Shown one piece after another: positions 10,732 to 22,108 of a stretch of 64,000 bases of DNA. Made by a program: the position numbers and the translations under genes. Position 1 is the first letter of the stretch. Each line of letters opens with the position of its first letter. The stretch is from Nicotiana tabacum. Its lineage: Eukaryota; Streptophyta; Magnoliopsida; Solanales; Solanaceae. Under the pieces are notes generated by a model that saw only the letters and a list, made by a program, of their open reading frames with translations, had not been told where the DNA came from and did no database searches. The stretch is taken from positions 124,254,643 through 124,318,642 of the forward strand of contig NC_134096.1 in assembly GCF_000715075.1 (NCBI RefSeq). The letters are read 5' to 3'.

Positions 10732-11818
10732 GGGTGCAGTCTTGTCCCCAAGTGAAATTTCCTTTCTAAGAACTTTTTGAACAATGCAACTAGTTCGAGC
10801 TCTTCCGCTGTGGATTTTGTTGCATCCGTCTCTTCTGGTACCGGAAATATCTCAGCACTGGATATGATTCTGACACTTCTTCCCCTGGCTAACTTCATTT
10901 GATTTGGGAGCGGGTACCGGTTCCTATAATTGCTATACCGCGTGCTCTTTCCCTTGGCTACTAGTGACCGAAATTGCATTCATCTCCCTTGTCGTCGGTT
11001 GGTCGCCCCTTATCTGTTTGATTCCTTCGGGCGTTGAGAATTTCATCAACTGATTATATGTTGTCGATACAACTCTCATCTCGTGCAACCATGGTCTTCC
11101 TAGAATAATTTTATATCCTATATTACCGTCCACCACTTCAAAAAGAGTCGTCTTCATCACTCCTTCGGCAATCGTGGGCAGCAAGATCTCTCCTCGGGTT
11201 GTCACGCTTGCAAGGTTGAATCCGGCGAGGAGTTTTGTTGCCGGAATGATGCTTCCGGTGAGTTTGGCTTGCTCCAATACCCTTCATTGTATGATATTGG
11301 CTGAACTTCCTGGATCCACTAGAACACGTTGATTTTAAAATGCACATTTAAAGAAATTACCAATGCATTGTTGTGCGGTAGCAACAATCCATCTGCGTCC
11401 TCCTCCATGAAAGTGATGTCGTCTTCATCAAATTCCCGGAGTCTCTTGCTATGGGTTATTGATACCTTCATCTTTTTTGTTGCTGAGAAGGTGACCCCGT
11501 TGATCTCGTTCCCCCCTCCCCCCCGAAGATCATGTTGATCGTCTGGCACGGGGGATCTTCTCCTACTTTCAAGGGTTCTACATTATCACGGTTGTGACCA
11601 TAGTTGTTCTTGGCCTGCTCACTTAAGAATTCTCTAAGATGCCCATTCTTCAATAATGTCGCCACCTCTTCCTGTAGATGTCGGCAGTCCCCAGTCCAGT
11701 GGCCATTCATCCCGTGGTACTCACACCACAAGTTGGGATCCCTCTGGATGGGATCGGACCTCATCGGCTTCGGGAACCGCGCTTCTTTGATGTTTCTCAT
11801 AGTTGATACCAACTCCAC
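10732..11818 (-). pseudogene. Tat-type zinc-finger linker and aspartic protease, truncated
   Basis: 11818-11468 encodes CEYHGMNGHWTGDC, a C/H-rich nucleic-acid-binding motif at the gag-protease junction. 11277-10933 continues with KLLAGFNLASVTTRGEILLP and IILGRPWLHEMRVVSTTYNQ, the flap and C-terminal part of the retropepsin-like domain. Frames change at about 11468-11350 and near 10979. The remaining codons to 10732 give the acidic linker that precedes RT (ELVALFKKFLERKFHLGT). RT itself is missing. Confidence 0.7.
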
Positions 11819-13121
11819 TACACTAATGTTGAAATTATATTCTGATAGCCCGGGGTAGGAAGGATACCTTGTACCTGACGCTTCTTTGTCCTACAATACT
11901 TTGTTGTTCCAACCGCGATCAGTTCTTCTATCTGTAACAAACCTCTCTGCTGACCGAAAACCTCTGCCGCGTCCTTCGGCCTGTTCGTAGGGAAAAAAAC
12001 GGCCCCTCGAAGACCGTTTATCTTTGTCAAAATTGTCTTTTGATTTTTCTTTATTCTTCTCCCGTCCTTTTGCCGATGCGGGAAGCCAACCTGATCATCT
12101 TCGATCCTTATCTTTGACTCGTATTGGTTGTGGATATCCGCCCAAGTCGTCACTTGGAACTCAAGCAAGCTTTCCTTCAGTTTCTGGGAAGCGTCTGAAC
12201 TTCTTGGATTCAGACCCTTGGTGAATGCTTCAGCCGCCCATTCATCCGAAACAGCCGAGAGCAACATCCTCTCCTTTTGGAACCGGGTGACGAACTCCCG
12301 CAGCAACTCGGATTCTCCTTGTGCAATTCTGAATATGTCGACATTTCGGGCCTGCATCTTTCTTGCCCCGACATGAGCCTTATAAAAGAGTTCGCGAGTA
12401 TCTCAAAAGAATCTATGGAATGCTCGGGTAACAATGAATACCACGTCAAGGCTCCCTTCGTGAGAGTCTCTCCAAACTTCTTCAGCAAAACAGATTCAGT
12501 ATCGTGGGGAGATAAATCATTCCCCTTCACCGCCGTTGTATAGGTGGTAATATGCTCATGGGGGTCTGAAGTTCCATCATACTTCGGCACGTCGGGCATT
12601 TTAAACTGCTTAGGGATTAATTCTGGTGATGCGCTTGGTTTGTACGGCAACTGAGTATACTTTTTTGAGTCTGGCCCTTTCAGCACAGGTGGTGCGCCCG
12701 GGATTTGGTCCATGCGGGCGTTCACTTCCCTCATAAACCGTAAGAGTTCACTCTTGAAGGGATCGTTCTCGTTGTTGGGGCCGGATCCTCTCCCCCCAGC
12801 CCCATCAGAGTTAACCTCACCCCTCGAGATATTGTTGTCGACCCTCTGTGTTGTTTGATTTGCGAGAGCGCCATGAGGAACTGGACCTCGTCTATTCGTG
12901 TTATTGGAAGCCCCCGATAACGCCTGCTTCAACTCAGTCATAACCTTATCCTGACGTGTGAGGTGGCCTAGAATGATCGTTTGTTGTTCTTGTAGGACCC
13001 TTACCGCATCAACAACATGCTCCTCTTCAGCATTATCGGAAGTCGCCTCCCGAACATGTCGTGGGTACCGCCTGTCGTGGACCGGCATGGCATCGTTTCC
13101 CTCATTGTGAGTGTCACTCAT
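11818..13121 (-). pseudogene. Tat-type gag, frameshifted
   Basis: Two overlapping minus-strand ORFs cover one gag: 13121-12210 holds the N-terminal part with a proline-rich spacer and the capsid motif GALTWYSLLPEHSIDSFEIL, and 12357-11818 continues with FRIAQGESELLREFVTRFQK and AEAFTKGLNPRSSDASQKLK. The frame changes between about 12357 and 12400, shown by the N-terminal ORF drifting into a Cys/Ser-rich nonsense tail after SGQERCRPE. Gag forms the virus-like particle in such elements. This start was chosen because it follows the PBS leader and gives an initiator Met at 13121. Confidence 0.75.
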
Positions 13122-13277
13122 TGAATCCTCGTGATGAGGCTAGTCTCCTTGAACCTCAAGATTGTGTGTGTTGTTAACACAATTATTTGCCATTGTTTTT
13201 TGATTTTTTGCTAAGACAAATAATCAAAACACGTTAGTAAAAGAGGCAGGGATCAACTTAATTACACGACTGTCTAG

Positions 13278-13295
13278 GCCCCACGGTGGGCGCCA
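13278..13295 (-). other. Primer-binding site of the Tat fragment
   Basis: On the minus strand TGGCGCCCACCGTGGGGC lies 3 bases inside the LTR end. It is a typical TGGCGCC-type PBS of plant Tat elements; I do not assign the tRNA. Confidence 0.65.
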
Positions 13296-13298
13296 AAC

Positions 13299-13891
13299 TG
13301 TTTACCCATAAAACGATACAGTTGAATTTATACGTGATTTCTAGACAAGTGAATTAATTCGATCCTCGAATAATAAAATAATTAAAAAATACACAATACT
13401 TAGCCTTGAAATGAAGATAAAATCGCGGAATAGTAATTCCGAGAGCTGAGCTTCTGGGCACAACAACAATGAAATCAAGGAATAAGAAGATAAAATTGTA
13501 TAAAGTTTTGAATCGATTATAGCGTAAGTTTGCCAGAAAAGTCGTGTCCTTTACAATAATAACAGAGCTCATTATTTATAGTTGCACGCCTGCACATAGG
13601 GAACAAGGTCCTAGGATCATGCCCTTCTTTAATGTCAATTATGAGGGCCATTGAAGAAGGTGTAACGGTGAGCATAAATGACAAATTCTCTATAACGGGA
13701 AGTGCATTAAATGCTGTGGAATATTCTCCATTAAATGCTACCGGACGGAGGGTATTTATTGCATCTTTACGAGTATCATTTTTTCCGGTGACAAACGGGA
13801 CAATTGCCTTCGGTTTTAACTATCCCTGCCTTAGGCTTCACGTGTCACTCTCTTAAGTGGCCACTTAGCATAGCATATTTTACCCTATACA
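13299..13891 (-). repeat. 5' LTR of the Tat fragment
   Basis: On the minus strand it starts TGTATAGGGTAAAATATGC (13891) and ends ATGGGTAAACA (13299), TG...CA, about 593 bp. The outer boundary could shift by 2 bases to 13893 (TGTGTATAGGG). No second LTR copy is in the window to confirm it. Confidence 0.6.
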
Positions 13892-14981
13892 CATGGTGAC
13901 GGCAGTGGCGGAGAAGGTGAGGTGGTCCGAAGAAAGAAGAAAGGTGGATTAGAAAAAGATTTTTTTTTAAAAAGAGAAAAAGCTAAAAATAGTACATCTC
14001 ACGTTCTTGGGGTAGGTGTGTCACACTATGTCATACAGCAAAACGTGTTTAAAGGGTTTAAATTTTGAGTAATGTAAGTGTTTAATTGGAACAAATCTGT
14101 GTCTAAGAAAAAAAGTCCGACAAATTTAGGGGCTGCGTATGATTTTGGCCTTTATTTAAAGAGAAATTCTTCTGTTAAACAAGATAGCATAATTAATTTT
14201 CGGGGCATTTATACTCTGTATAAAGGAAATATGCTATAGTAGACAATATATTTTTTCTATCTTGTTACTTGTTAATTTAATAATAAAAATTCCAACTAAA
14301 TCAAGTGATTACTCGAAGTGAAAGTGCCTAGTTTGATAAAAATTGCTTATCCAATTAACTAATTACTTATAATTAAAAAAAGAGTTAACCTCTAGTTTCA
14401 GTTTATTGCTAGTGATTTTCATCCTTCTTTTTTTGGAAAACGAAGAAAAAAAGTTACCATTTATTAGATGGATAATACGAAAGTTGGTTAATGGTTGTGA
14501 GAGAATTAAAAGTTTCTCGTGCATTCATAACTTGTCTGTATTACCGGTGGGTTGTTGGATCAGCCTTCAATGCCTATCTTCATAATAATCATTAAATACG
14601 TCACACTTTCAATAATATCCAATTTTTTATTAATAATAAAAAAATGTTCATTTTCTCCTGTTATCAATGAAGAAGAAAACAAAATTGAATAAATATCAGC
14701 TAGAAGATCTCAGAGTCAAAAGCATTGATCTCTCCGAAAAGAAAGTACAAACAAAATTTAAAAAGTCCATATCTCTCTCTCTCCCCCTTCACTTTTATCT
14801 TTCTGGATTTGTATATATAAATTGGCGAAGCTGTAATGTTTGTTTGCTCACTTATTCTTCCTATGTAAACAATAAGCTGATCATCTCTTATCTCCTTGCA
14901 CAACACCCCCCCAACTCTACAAATCTTGTTTTCTTGAACTATTAATTAGTAGGAGTTAAAAGTAATTAAGGATATACAATT
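13892..14981. other. Intergenic and promoter region upstream of the NIP1 gene
   Basis: This is AT-rich single-copy-looking sequence without supported ORFs. It contains the putative TATA box, a CT-rich tract (14772-14787) and the 5' leader of the aquaporin gene. Confidence 0.5.
14812..14820 (+). promoter_or_regulatory. Putative TATA box of the NIP1 gene
   Basis: The sequence tatatataa lies about 165 bp before the ATG, just after a TCTCTCTCTC pyrimidine tract (14772-14787) of the kind seen in plant core promoters and leaders. Transcription would start near 14845-14855. Placement is inference. Confidence 0.45.
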
Positions 14982-17900
14982 ATGGGTGATCTGCAGATAG
15001 CAGAGGCTAATGGAAACCATGCATCAGTGAGTTTGAATATTAGAGATAATGATATGAACAGCAACAACAAGACTTCTGCACATGAAGATTCTTCATCAAG
15101 CTGTTGCTTTGTCACTGTTCCCTTCATCCAAAAGGTAACTCTTTTCCTTATTTAATTAGTTTTGCTACTACCAAAAGTCTATGTCTATATTATATTAGTT
15201 CATACAAAATTGCAAGTTTTTCCAAAGAAAATGACTTTCAAGTCCTAAAAAGTTCCTCAGAAAAGTTTGGGAAATCAAAAAACAACGTTGCATTTTGTAT
15301 GATTATGTATGAGCTAATGGTTGCCGGCCGGAACTATTATATTGGTGGAAATTCCCTTGAAATTGTACAAGTTTGTTAATTAATTTCTTCCAATTAATTA
15401 AACAGATAATAGCGGAGACATTAGGGACGTACTTCTTGATATTTGCGGGGTGTGGTTCAGTGGCGGTGAATGCAGACAAAGGAATGGTTACTTTCCCTGG
15501 TATCTCCATTGTCTGGGGGCTGGTGGTTATGGTCATGGTTTACTCTGTTGGCCACATTTCTGGTGCTCATTTTAACCCTGCTGTTACCATTTCCTTTGCC
15601 ACTTGCAAAAGGTTCCCATGGAAACAGGTATGTACACTTTGTTCAATTTTGACTTAAATAACCTTGACACTAATTTGGTTTCATTTTGTTAAATGACTCA
15701 TCACAATGCTTGCAATGTATATTACATTACTACAACAACAAAATACTTAGTCTAATCCCATAAGTTCGACTTGTGTATTCGCAGATCCCTTGCTCTTACC
15801 TTGTTGTGAATGTAAAGAGGTTATCTCCGATAAACGCTCAGCTCAAAGAACACATAACCAAAGCAAGTTTTAAAAAAGAAATACGGTAGTAAAGAAGCCA
15901 CGAGAAAAGAAAGCGGTAAATAATAGGAGAACCAAAGCACAAGAAAACAATAGGTAATACCAATATTCTAAGGGGTCGTTTGGTTGGGAAACAAGTTATC
16001 CGATCCCACGATTAATTATCCCGGGATTAGTTATCCCACCCTCCCGTAGGGATAAAAAATACTACAATTCCGGGATTAATTATACCATGATTTTATCCCA
16101 ACCAAATGTGGGATAAACTCATCTCAAATTTAATTTCAGGATTATTTATTTCTTATTCCTCATACCAATTAAGCCCTAAAAATAATGAAATACAAGAATA
16201 ATATTACGTGAATGAAATACGCTCGACTACTTACTAACCATCTATCCTAATTCTCGACATTAGCAATGTACATTGCATTAAGCAGGATAAATGATTTTAG
16301 TCAATTTGCCGCTTTTTAAATATGTGCATTGATAGCAAGAGTATTCACGTATTCTCGACTTTCATAGGTGTAAGTTGTCTATAGTCAACATTTATTAATT
16401 GCTTCCAAACTTGGTTGTGTTAGTTTTGATTAGTTGAGAACACTAAAGAGATTATATTACTTTTTTCTTACCTATAATTAATGAGCATTTCTTTCTTGTA
16501 TATATAGGTACCAGCTTACGTGGCAGCTCAAGTTATTGGATCAACCCTAGCAAGTGGAACCCTACGACTAATATTCAATGGCAAACATGATCATTTTCTT
16601 GGAACTTCACCCTCTGGATCAGATATCCAATCTCTTGTTCTGGAATTTATTATCACATTTTATCTTATGTTTGTCGTTTCTGGTGTCGCAACTGATAATC
16701 GAGCTGTAAGTATTCTTTCTGAATCTCATTTTTTAGTCTTATATTTTAACTTAATTAGAAACAGTTAAGAACAACATCTTGAATAGCCAATCCAGCTAGC
16801 TAGTTGCCTACGTACTTTACTTGTGAATGTGCTAATTTTAATTTCTTTTGTGCTACGACTAATATGCTATAAAATATTCACCAATCGACTATTGTACGCT
16901 AGGGGTAGTCAATAATTACGATTAAATTAGTAACAAGATTATGACTTCAAACTTAAATATTCAAGTTTCTTTCTAATTAATCAAAGTTTAATCTGAATTA
17001 TTTAATAATTGTGGACTCTTCTAAATCATCATTATTCCATGATTGATTTCCTTAGTTACGTGGCTGTAATTGCAGATCGGAGAACTTGCTGGTCTTGCTG
17101 TGGGGGCAACCGTGTTGCTTAATGTGATGTTTGCCGGGTAATTACTACTTTATGTATTGCTTTCTCTATTTTGATTATTACTTCAAAATGTTAATGTGTG
17201 AAAGGGTCTCTAAATCATTTCGATATGGAGAGTGAGATCTTTGACTATTCGCCAACCAATTGCACAAAAATACAAAGTTTCTATTTGAAAAATGTAAGAT
17301 TTTTTATATCCTTTTCATATATACTTGTATTATTTGACCAGTATGAGAGTTAAAGTTGTTTCGTGTGACTTATATGTCACAGGTTTGAGTCGTGGAAACA
17401 ACCACTAATGTAGGGTAGGTTGTCTACATTACACCCTTTGGGGTGCGCTCTTTCCTCGGTCCCTGCGTGAATGTGAATTGCCTTATGAATTGGGCTGCCC
17501 TTCTTTTTATATTATTTGACCTCTTCCTCATTTCAAAACAAAAGGGACCGGAGTTGTTAAATTGTGTGAACCTCATCCAAAAGCTTAAATGTTTAGAGAA
17601 AATACATTTTTAATGTCTCCAAACAACTCCTCATGTATGGTTTTGATTTTTCTTCATGAACAAACACGTGAAAATATTTCTTTTCTTATTAGATGACTGT
17701 GAAATTTGAACGCATGACCTCTCCTCTACTTTGATAAAACTTTAAATCTTAATTATATTACGTCTTAACAGGCCGATATCAGGAGCGTCGATGAACCCAG
17801 CAAGGAGTTTGGGCCCAGCAATAGTGTGGAGCCATTACAGAAGTATATGGGTTTATATGTTAGGCCCAACAGCTGGGGCCATATCAGGTGCTTGGGTCTA

Positions 17901-17985
17901 TAACATCATCAGATTCACTGACAAGCCTTTACGTGAGATTACCAAAAGTGGATCTTTCCTCAAGTCCATCAGATCTAGCACGTAA
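14982..17985 (+). CDS. NIP1: NOD26-like intrinsic protein (aquaporin/aquaglyceroporin), NIP1 subgroup
   Basis: Five exons: 14982-15134, 15406-15627, 16508-16705, 17076-17137 and 17772-17985, all with GT/AG borders, give an 849-bp CDS for 282 residues, the usual NIP size and exon number. The N-terminus (about 1-50) is a hydrophilic cytosolic tail. Six membrane helices follow. The two pore half-helices carry canonical NPA boxes at residues 108-110 (AHFNPAV, exon 2) and 220-222 (SMNPARS, exon 5). The aromatic/arginine filter reads Trp88, Val at about 200, Ala217 and Arg223, the W-V-A-R set of NIP subgroup I, known to pass water, glycerol and small neutral solutes such as arsenite. The tail has [10 protein letters not shown], matching the CDPK-phosphorylated serine region of soybean NOD26. 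ATG 14982 is chosen because its frame runs straight to the conserved FIQK/exon 2 junction. No disabling change is seen. The closest relative in the window is the broken copy at 32400-34163. Confidence 0.93.
15728..15870 (-). mobile_element. TS/Au-type SINE in intron 2 of NIP1
   Basis: The minus strand reads tgagctgagcgtttatcgga, then aacctctttac, then gatctgcgaatac, and ends in ttttgttgttgtag. This is the 3' body and (TTG)n tail of the Solanaceae TS/Au SINE family in diverged form. It lies in intron 2 (15628-16507). The 5' limit is uncertain and target duplications are not clear. Confidence 0.65.
15972..16178. mobile_element. MITE-like insertion (GGGGTCGTTTGGTTGGG type) in intron 2
   Basis: It starts ggggtcgtttggttgggaaac and ends near accaattaagccct, with internal near-palindromic runs of gattaattatcccgggatta and ttatccca. 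GGGGTCGTTTGGT termini are common for plant hAT-like MITEs. The right terminal repeat is degraded and no clean 8-bp duplication is visible, so the class is tentative. Confidence 0.5.
17370..17510 (+). mobile_element. tRNA-derived SINE (TS/Au-like) in intron 4
   Basis: The plus strand has atatgtcacaggtttgagtcgtggaaacaacc, in which GGTTTGAGTCG is close to a polymerase III B box. It continues with tagggtaggttgtctacatt, a segment like the family's ggtccggcccttccccgg region (tttggggtgcgctctttcctcgg), and ends at ttgggctgccctt. It is an old, diverged copy inside intron 4 (17138-17771). Confidence 0.65.
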
Positions 17986-18917
17986 CAAACAGCGCCAATT
18001 GAAAAAGGGAGTAATTGCTTTTTTCTTCTTCTGAAATATATATATATATAGACAAAAGAAAGCAAATTAGGAATGAGAAAAGAAAAAAGAAAAAAACATT
18101 GTGTTCCTATTAGTTTCCTTAACTTTTATTTACAAAGGAAATTCGTTGTAATTTTTGTAAAATAGACTAATGAAGTCTTAATTTGGTCAATGGAAGAGTT
18201 TATGGTGGCTTTTTTTATTGGAGGTTGGATGTTTTCGGTATTACATTTGACACTTTGGAAGGATTTCCGTAATGAGAAACTTGAGTTTTCATAAAATAAC
18301 AACGTATAGTTAAGAAATTACTGTAATATTGAAAATGTTCATTAGAGTTCCAAGTGTTGAATTTTGACAAATAATAGTAAGGACTAAGGTGAAATACTAT
18401 AATCATGATAAATGGCCCAATCTATAGTTAAATTTGGTTCCGAAATAATCATCATGATACTTAGATATTCAATTTGAGTTTATAAAAAAAATAAAGATAA
18501 TTTGCGACAGGGTATAAAAAATGATATTTTGCTGGAGAAGGCATATGTTTATCTCGGGAGAATTGGTTTTGTAGTTCTATACAAAATTATTTTTAGTTTT
18601 ATATTTTTTTACAAGAGATTTTCATCTTTACACATAAGAGATCTGAAAACAACACACAAGAGATCTAAATAGTCATTTACTTCTATATTATAAATGGCCA
18701 CAAGTGATCATTTCCTCATTTCACACATTATTGAATAGCGATTTTGAGAACCTATTCGGAGTTGGATGTTAAATCTTGACGTTTTATTTTTGGACTACAA
18801 CTTTGCAAAGTTATATATAGACCACCTAGTTATAATGTAAGCGTATGTATTGTACTCACGTGTAATTCTCTTTTTATATTTTACTCTCCATTTCCCTCCT
18901 CCACTAATGATGGCCAA
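17986..18917 (+). other. 3' flank of NIP1 to the Helitron border
   Basis: This holds the probable 3' UTR, with a short (TA)n run at 18039-18050 and AT-rich candidate polyadenylation context around 18130-18175. No ORF or repeat is recognised. The base before the Helitron is A (18917). Confidence 0.4.
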
Positions 18918-19322
18918 TCTATATATTATTAAAAGGAGAGAAAAAAGCCATCTCCTTAAATCAAGTGGCATCCTAGAAAAAAGTCACATGGTATAATTAG
19001 TTAGTTAATAATTAGTTATTGGTTATTATTTTTGAATTTAAATATTTACAAAATAATAAAATAAAATATTTTATAATAAATAACGAAAATTTTAAAAAAA
19101 AAACTGTCCATTCAAATTGGAGAGTAGTTTCAAGTTGGAGTTTTTAAATTATTTTAAAATAAAAAACTAAAATTACAAAAAATAAAAAACTGCTAATTTA
19201 ATATTTCTTTGTTTTATAATCATTTTTTTACTTTTAAAAAATAAAAAGTTTATTTATTCGAAAAATATTATTGAGAATAATCTATATATTATTAAAAGAA
19301 GAAGAAAAACCATCTCCTTAAG

Positions 19323-22108
19323 TGTCACGACCCAAAATCCTAACATGTCGTGATAGCGCCTATCTCGATAATAGGCAAGCCGACAACCTCAATAAACGAC
19401 AATTTCTTTTAAGTTTGAAAATATAATATTTAAAGTCAATACAAAAAAATCTCATTAATATCGACATAAACACCCCCAAAACCCGGTGTCACTGAGTACA
19501 TGAGCATCTATACATTACAAATCTAAAAAATACGGTCTATAATAGTCTGAGACCAAATACAGTAAACAAGGAGAGACAAGGTCTGCGAAACACAACAGCT
19601 ACATCTGAATCTCCGAAAAAATCTATTGTGCGAAAGAATTAATACCCACTGTATCCCGGATCACCTAGATCTGCACACGAAGTGCAGGGTGTAGTATGAG
19701 TACAACCAACTCAGTAAGTAACAATAACAAATAAAGAACTGAAAGTAGTGACGAGCTTCACAGCTAAGTCCAAATACAATAATTTCCAACATAAAAGGGT
19801 AGGCATGCTTTCAAGTTCAACATTTAAAATTTTACAGTAATTTCATATCAACTCTGACTGAAATAGAAAATAACGTCTTTCCGAAATTTCAAAAATAGTG
19901 GTATATGACAGCTGAAATGCATCAAAACCTCACAGTCACTCGTGCCACTCGGGCATACCTCACAATCACTCTTTTCACTCGGGCATACCTCACAATCACT
20001 CATGCCTCCCAGTCACTCAGCACTCGGCACTCGCACTCAGTAGGTACCTGCGCTCACTGGGGTGTGTACAGACTCCGGAGGGGCTCCTTCAGCCCAAGCG
20101 CTATAATCTGCACGGACAACTCACGTGCCATAATAATAAAGTATGCTGCAGGCGGGCAGCCCCGATCCCATAAATATCCTCACAATTAGGCCCTCGGCCT
20201 CACTCAGTCATCAATCTCTCCAGTCTCTCGGGCTCTCAGAAATCATGATGAGCAGCACAAGAACAATGATATGATGAATCAATAATGAATAAGAGAGACT
20301 GAGGTAAAAATATGCAAATAAAACTCTGACTGAGTGCAAAATAATAATTTAACAGATAATTTCACAAGTACACGACCTATGTGCGTCCCAACAGTGTAAA
20401 CATAGGATTTAAACATGATTTATAGATCGATTTCTCTAATACATAGAAAAATGTGCAAATATCAACAGATTTTTCAACTACACAGTTCCACGGAATTGAC
20501 CAAGGCACAATTTCTACGGTGCACGCCCGCACGCCCGTCACCTAGCATATGCGTCACCTCAAAACTAATCACATAACACATAATCCGGGCTTCATACTCT
20601 CAGGACCAAATTTAGAACTGTTACTTACCTCAAATCGTGTAATTTCTTATTCCGCTATGCCTTTGCCTCGTGAATTGACCTCCAAACGCCTCGAATCTAG
20701 CCATAAATAATTCGATTCAATCAATAAAATTATAGAAATTAATTCCATATGAAAATATAATTTTTTCATAAAAATTCAAAATTTCAACCAAAACTCGTCT
20801 GTGGGGCCCACGTATCGGAACCCGACAAAAGTTACAAAATTTGAAAGCCCATTCAATCACGAGTCTACCCATACTAATTTTACCAAATTCCGACATCAAC
20901 TCGACCCTCAAATCCTCAAATTAAATCAAGAGGGTTTTCTAAATCTTCGAACTTAATTCACTAATTAAATGTCAAAAATAACCTTGGATTCGAGTAATTT
21001 AACCAATATTGAGTTAGGAATACTTACCCCATTGTTTTCCTTGAAAATCTCCCAAAAATCGCCTCTTTTCGAGCTCCAAATCGGTAAAAATAAAAAATGG
21101 AAAATGGGATCCCATTTTCAGAACTTAAACTCTCTGCCCAGTCATTTGCTCTACGCGATCGCGAAGCACGAATTTCCATTGCCCAGATTTAACCCTACGC
21201 GATCGCGGATTCCTTCACGTGATCGCGAATGACAGAGTCCTCAGCTCTACGCGATCGCGAACAACCACACGCGATCGCATAGAGCAAACGCGTGGCCCAA
21301 CTTCCTTTCCAATTCCCTTATGCGAACGCGTCATTTCCCACGCGTTCGCGTAGCACAGCCTGGCCAAACCTATGCTATCGCGGATGCCTTCACGCGATCG
21401 CATATCAAAAAATCACACTGCTCCAACTTAGCCTACGTGAAAGCGGATATTCTCATGCGATCGCGTAAAAGGAAACTAGTGACAGAAAACCAACATTTTT
21501 CAGCTAGAATGCCAAGTCCAAAATTGATATGCCGTCCGAAACTTACTCGAGGCCCCCGAGACCTAAAACAAATATACCAACAAGTCCTAAAATATGATAC
21601 GAACCTAGTCGAAACCTCAAATAACATCCAACAACGCTAAAACCACGAATCATACCCCAATTCGAGCCTAATGAAACTTAAAAACTTCTAACTTCTACAT
21701 TCAATGCCGAAACCTACCAAATCAGGTCCGATTGACCTTAAATTTTGCACACAAGTCATAAATGACATAACGGATCTATTCTAATTTCCAGAATCGAGTT
21801 CCGACCCCGATATCAAAAAGTCAACCCCGGTCAAACTTCCCAAATATGCAACTTCTGTCATTTCAAGCCTAATTCAACTACGGACATCCAAATAATTTGA
21901 CATCTAAATAATTTTTCGTACATGCTCCTAAGTCCAAAATACCCATACGGAGCTATTGAAATCATCAAAATTCTATTCCAGGATCATTTTTCCATAAGTC
22001 AACATCCGGTCAACCTTTTCACCTTAAGTTTTTAATTATGAGACTAAGTTTCTCAATTTACTCCGAAATCCTTCCGGACCCAAACCAACTAATCTGATAA
22101 GTCATAAA
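19323..22108 (-). repeat. 3' LTR of the Tekay element (missing its outer U3 start)
   Basis: This copy spans about 2.79 kb from TGTCACGACCC to gtcataaa at 22108, where the right LTR continues for a further 70-75 bases to TTACA but this copy does not. It keeps a block of about 500-600 bp (roughly 21412-21990) that the right LTR lacks. CGCGATCGCG words fill 21150-21470. Confidence 0.8.
21150..21470. repeat. CGCGATCGCG palindrome array in the Tekay LTR
   Basis: About a dozen words of the form acgcgatcgcg, tgcgatcgcg or acgcgttcgcg occur at irregular 15-40 bp spacing. The partner LTR has the same block at 29080-29350 with several words mutated (for example acgcgattacgg). Confidence 0.8.

Larger units (their letters stand above)
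10732..13891 (-). mobile_element. 5' fragment of a Tat-lineage gypsy retrotransposon (LTR, PBS, gag, protease)
   Basis: On the minus strand the order is LTR (13891-13299), PBS (13295-13278), leader, gag (13121-11818), zinc-finger linker and protease (11818 to about 10732). Everything downstream (RT, RNase H, integrase, 3' LTR) is absent, cut at the Athila LTR boundary. The protein wording is that of the Tat/Ogre branch common in Solanaceae. Confidence 0.75.

Noticed and set aside
17375..17400. Possible tRNA gene because of a B-box-like GGTTTGAGTCG
   Set aside because: There is no cloverleaf or matching A box. The flanking sequence fits a tRNA-derived SINE.
21320..21640. Arg-rich ORFs over the CGCGATCGCG block
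   Set aside because: The charge pattern comes from the repeated palindromic word. No start context or homologue is seen.
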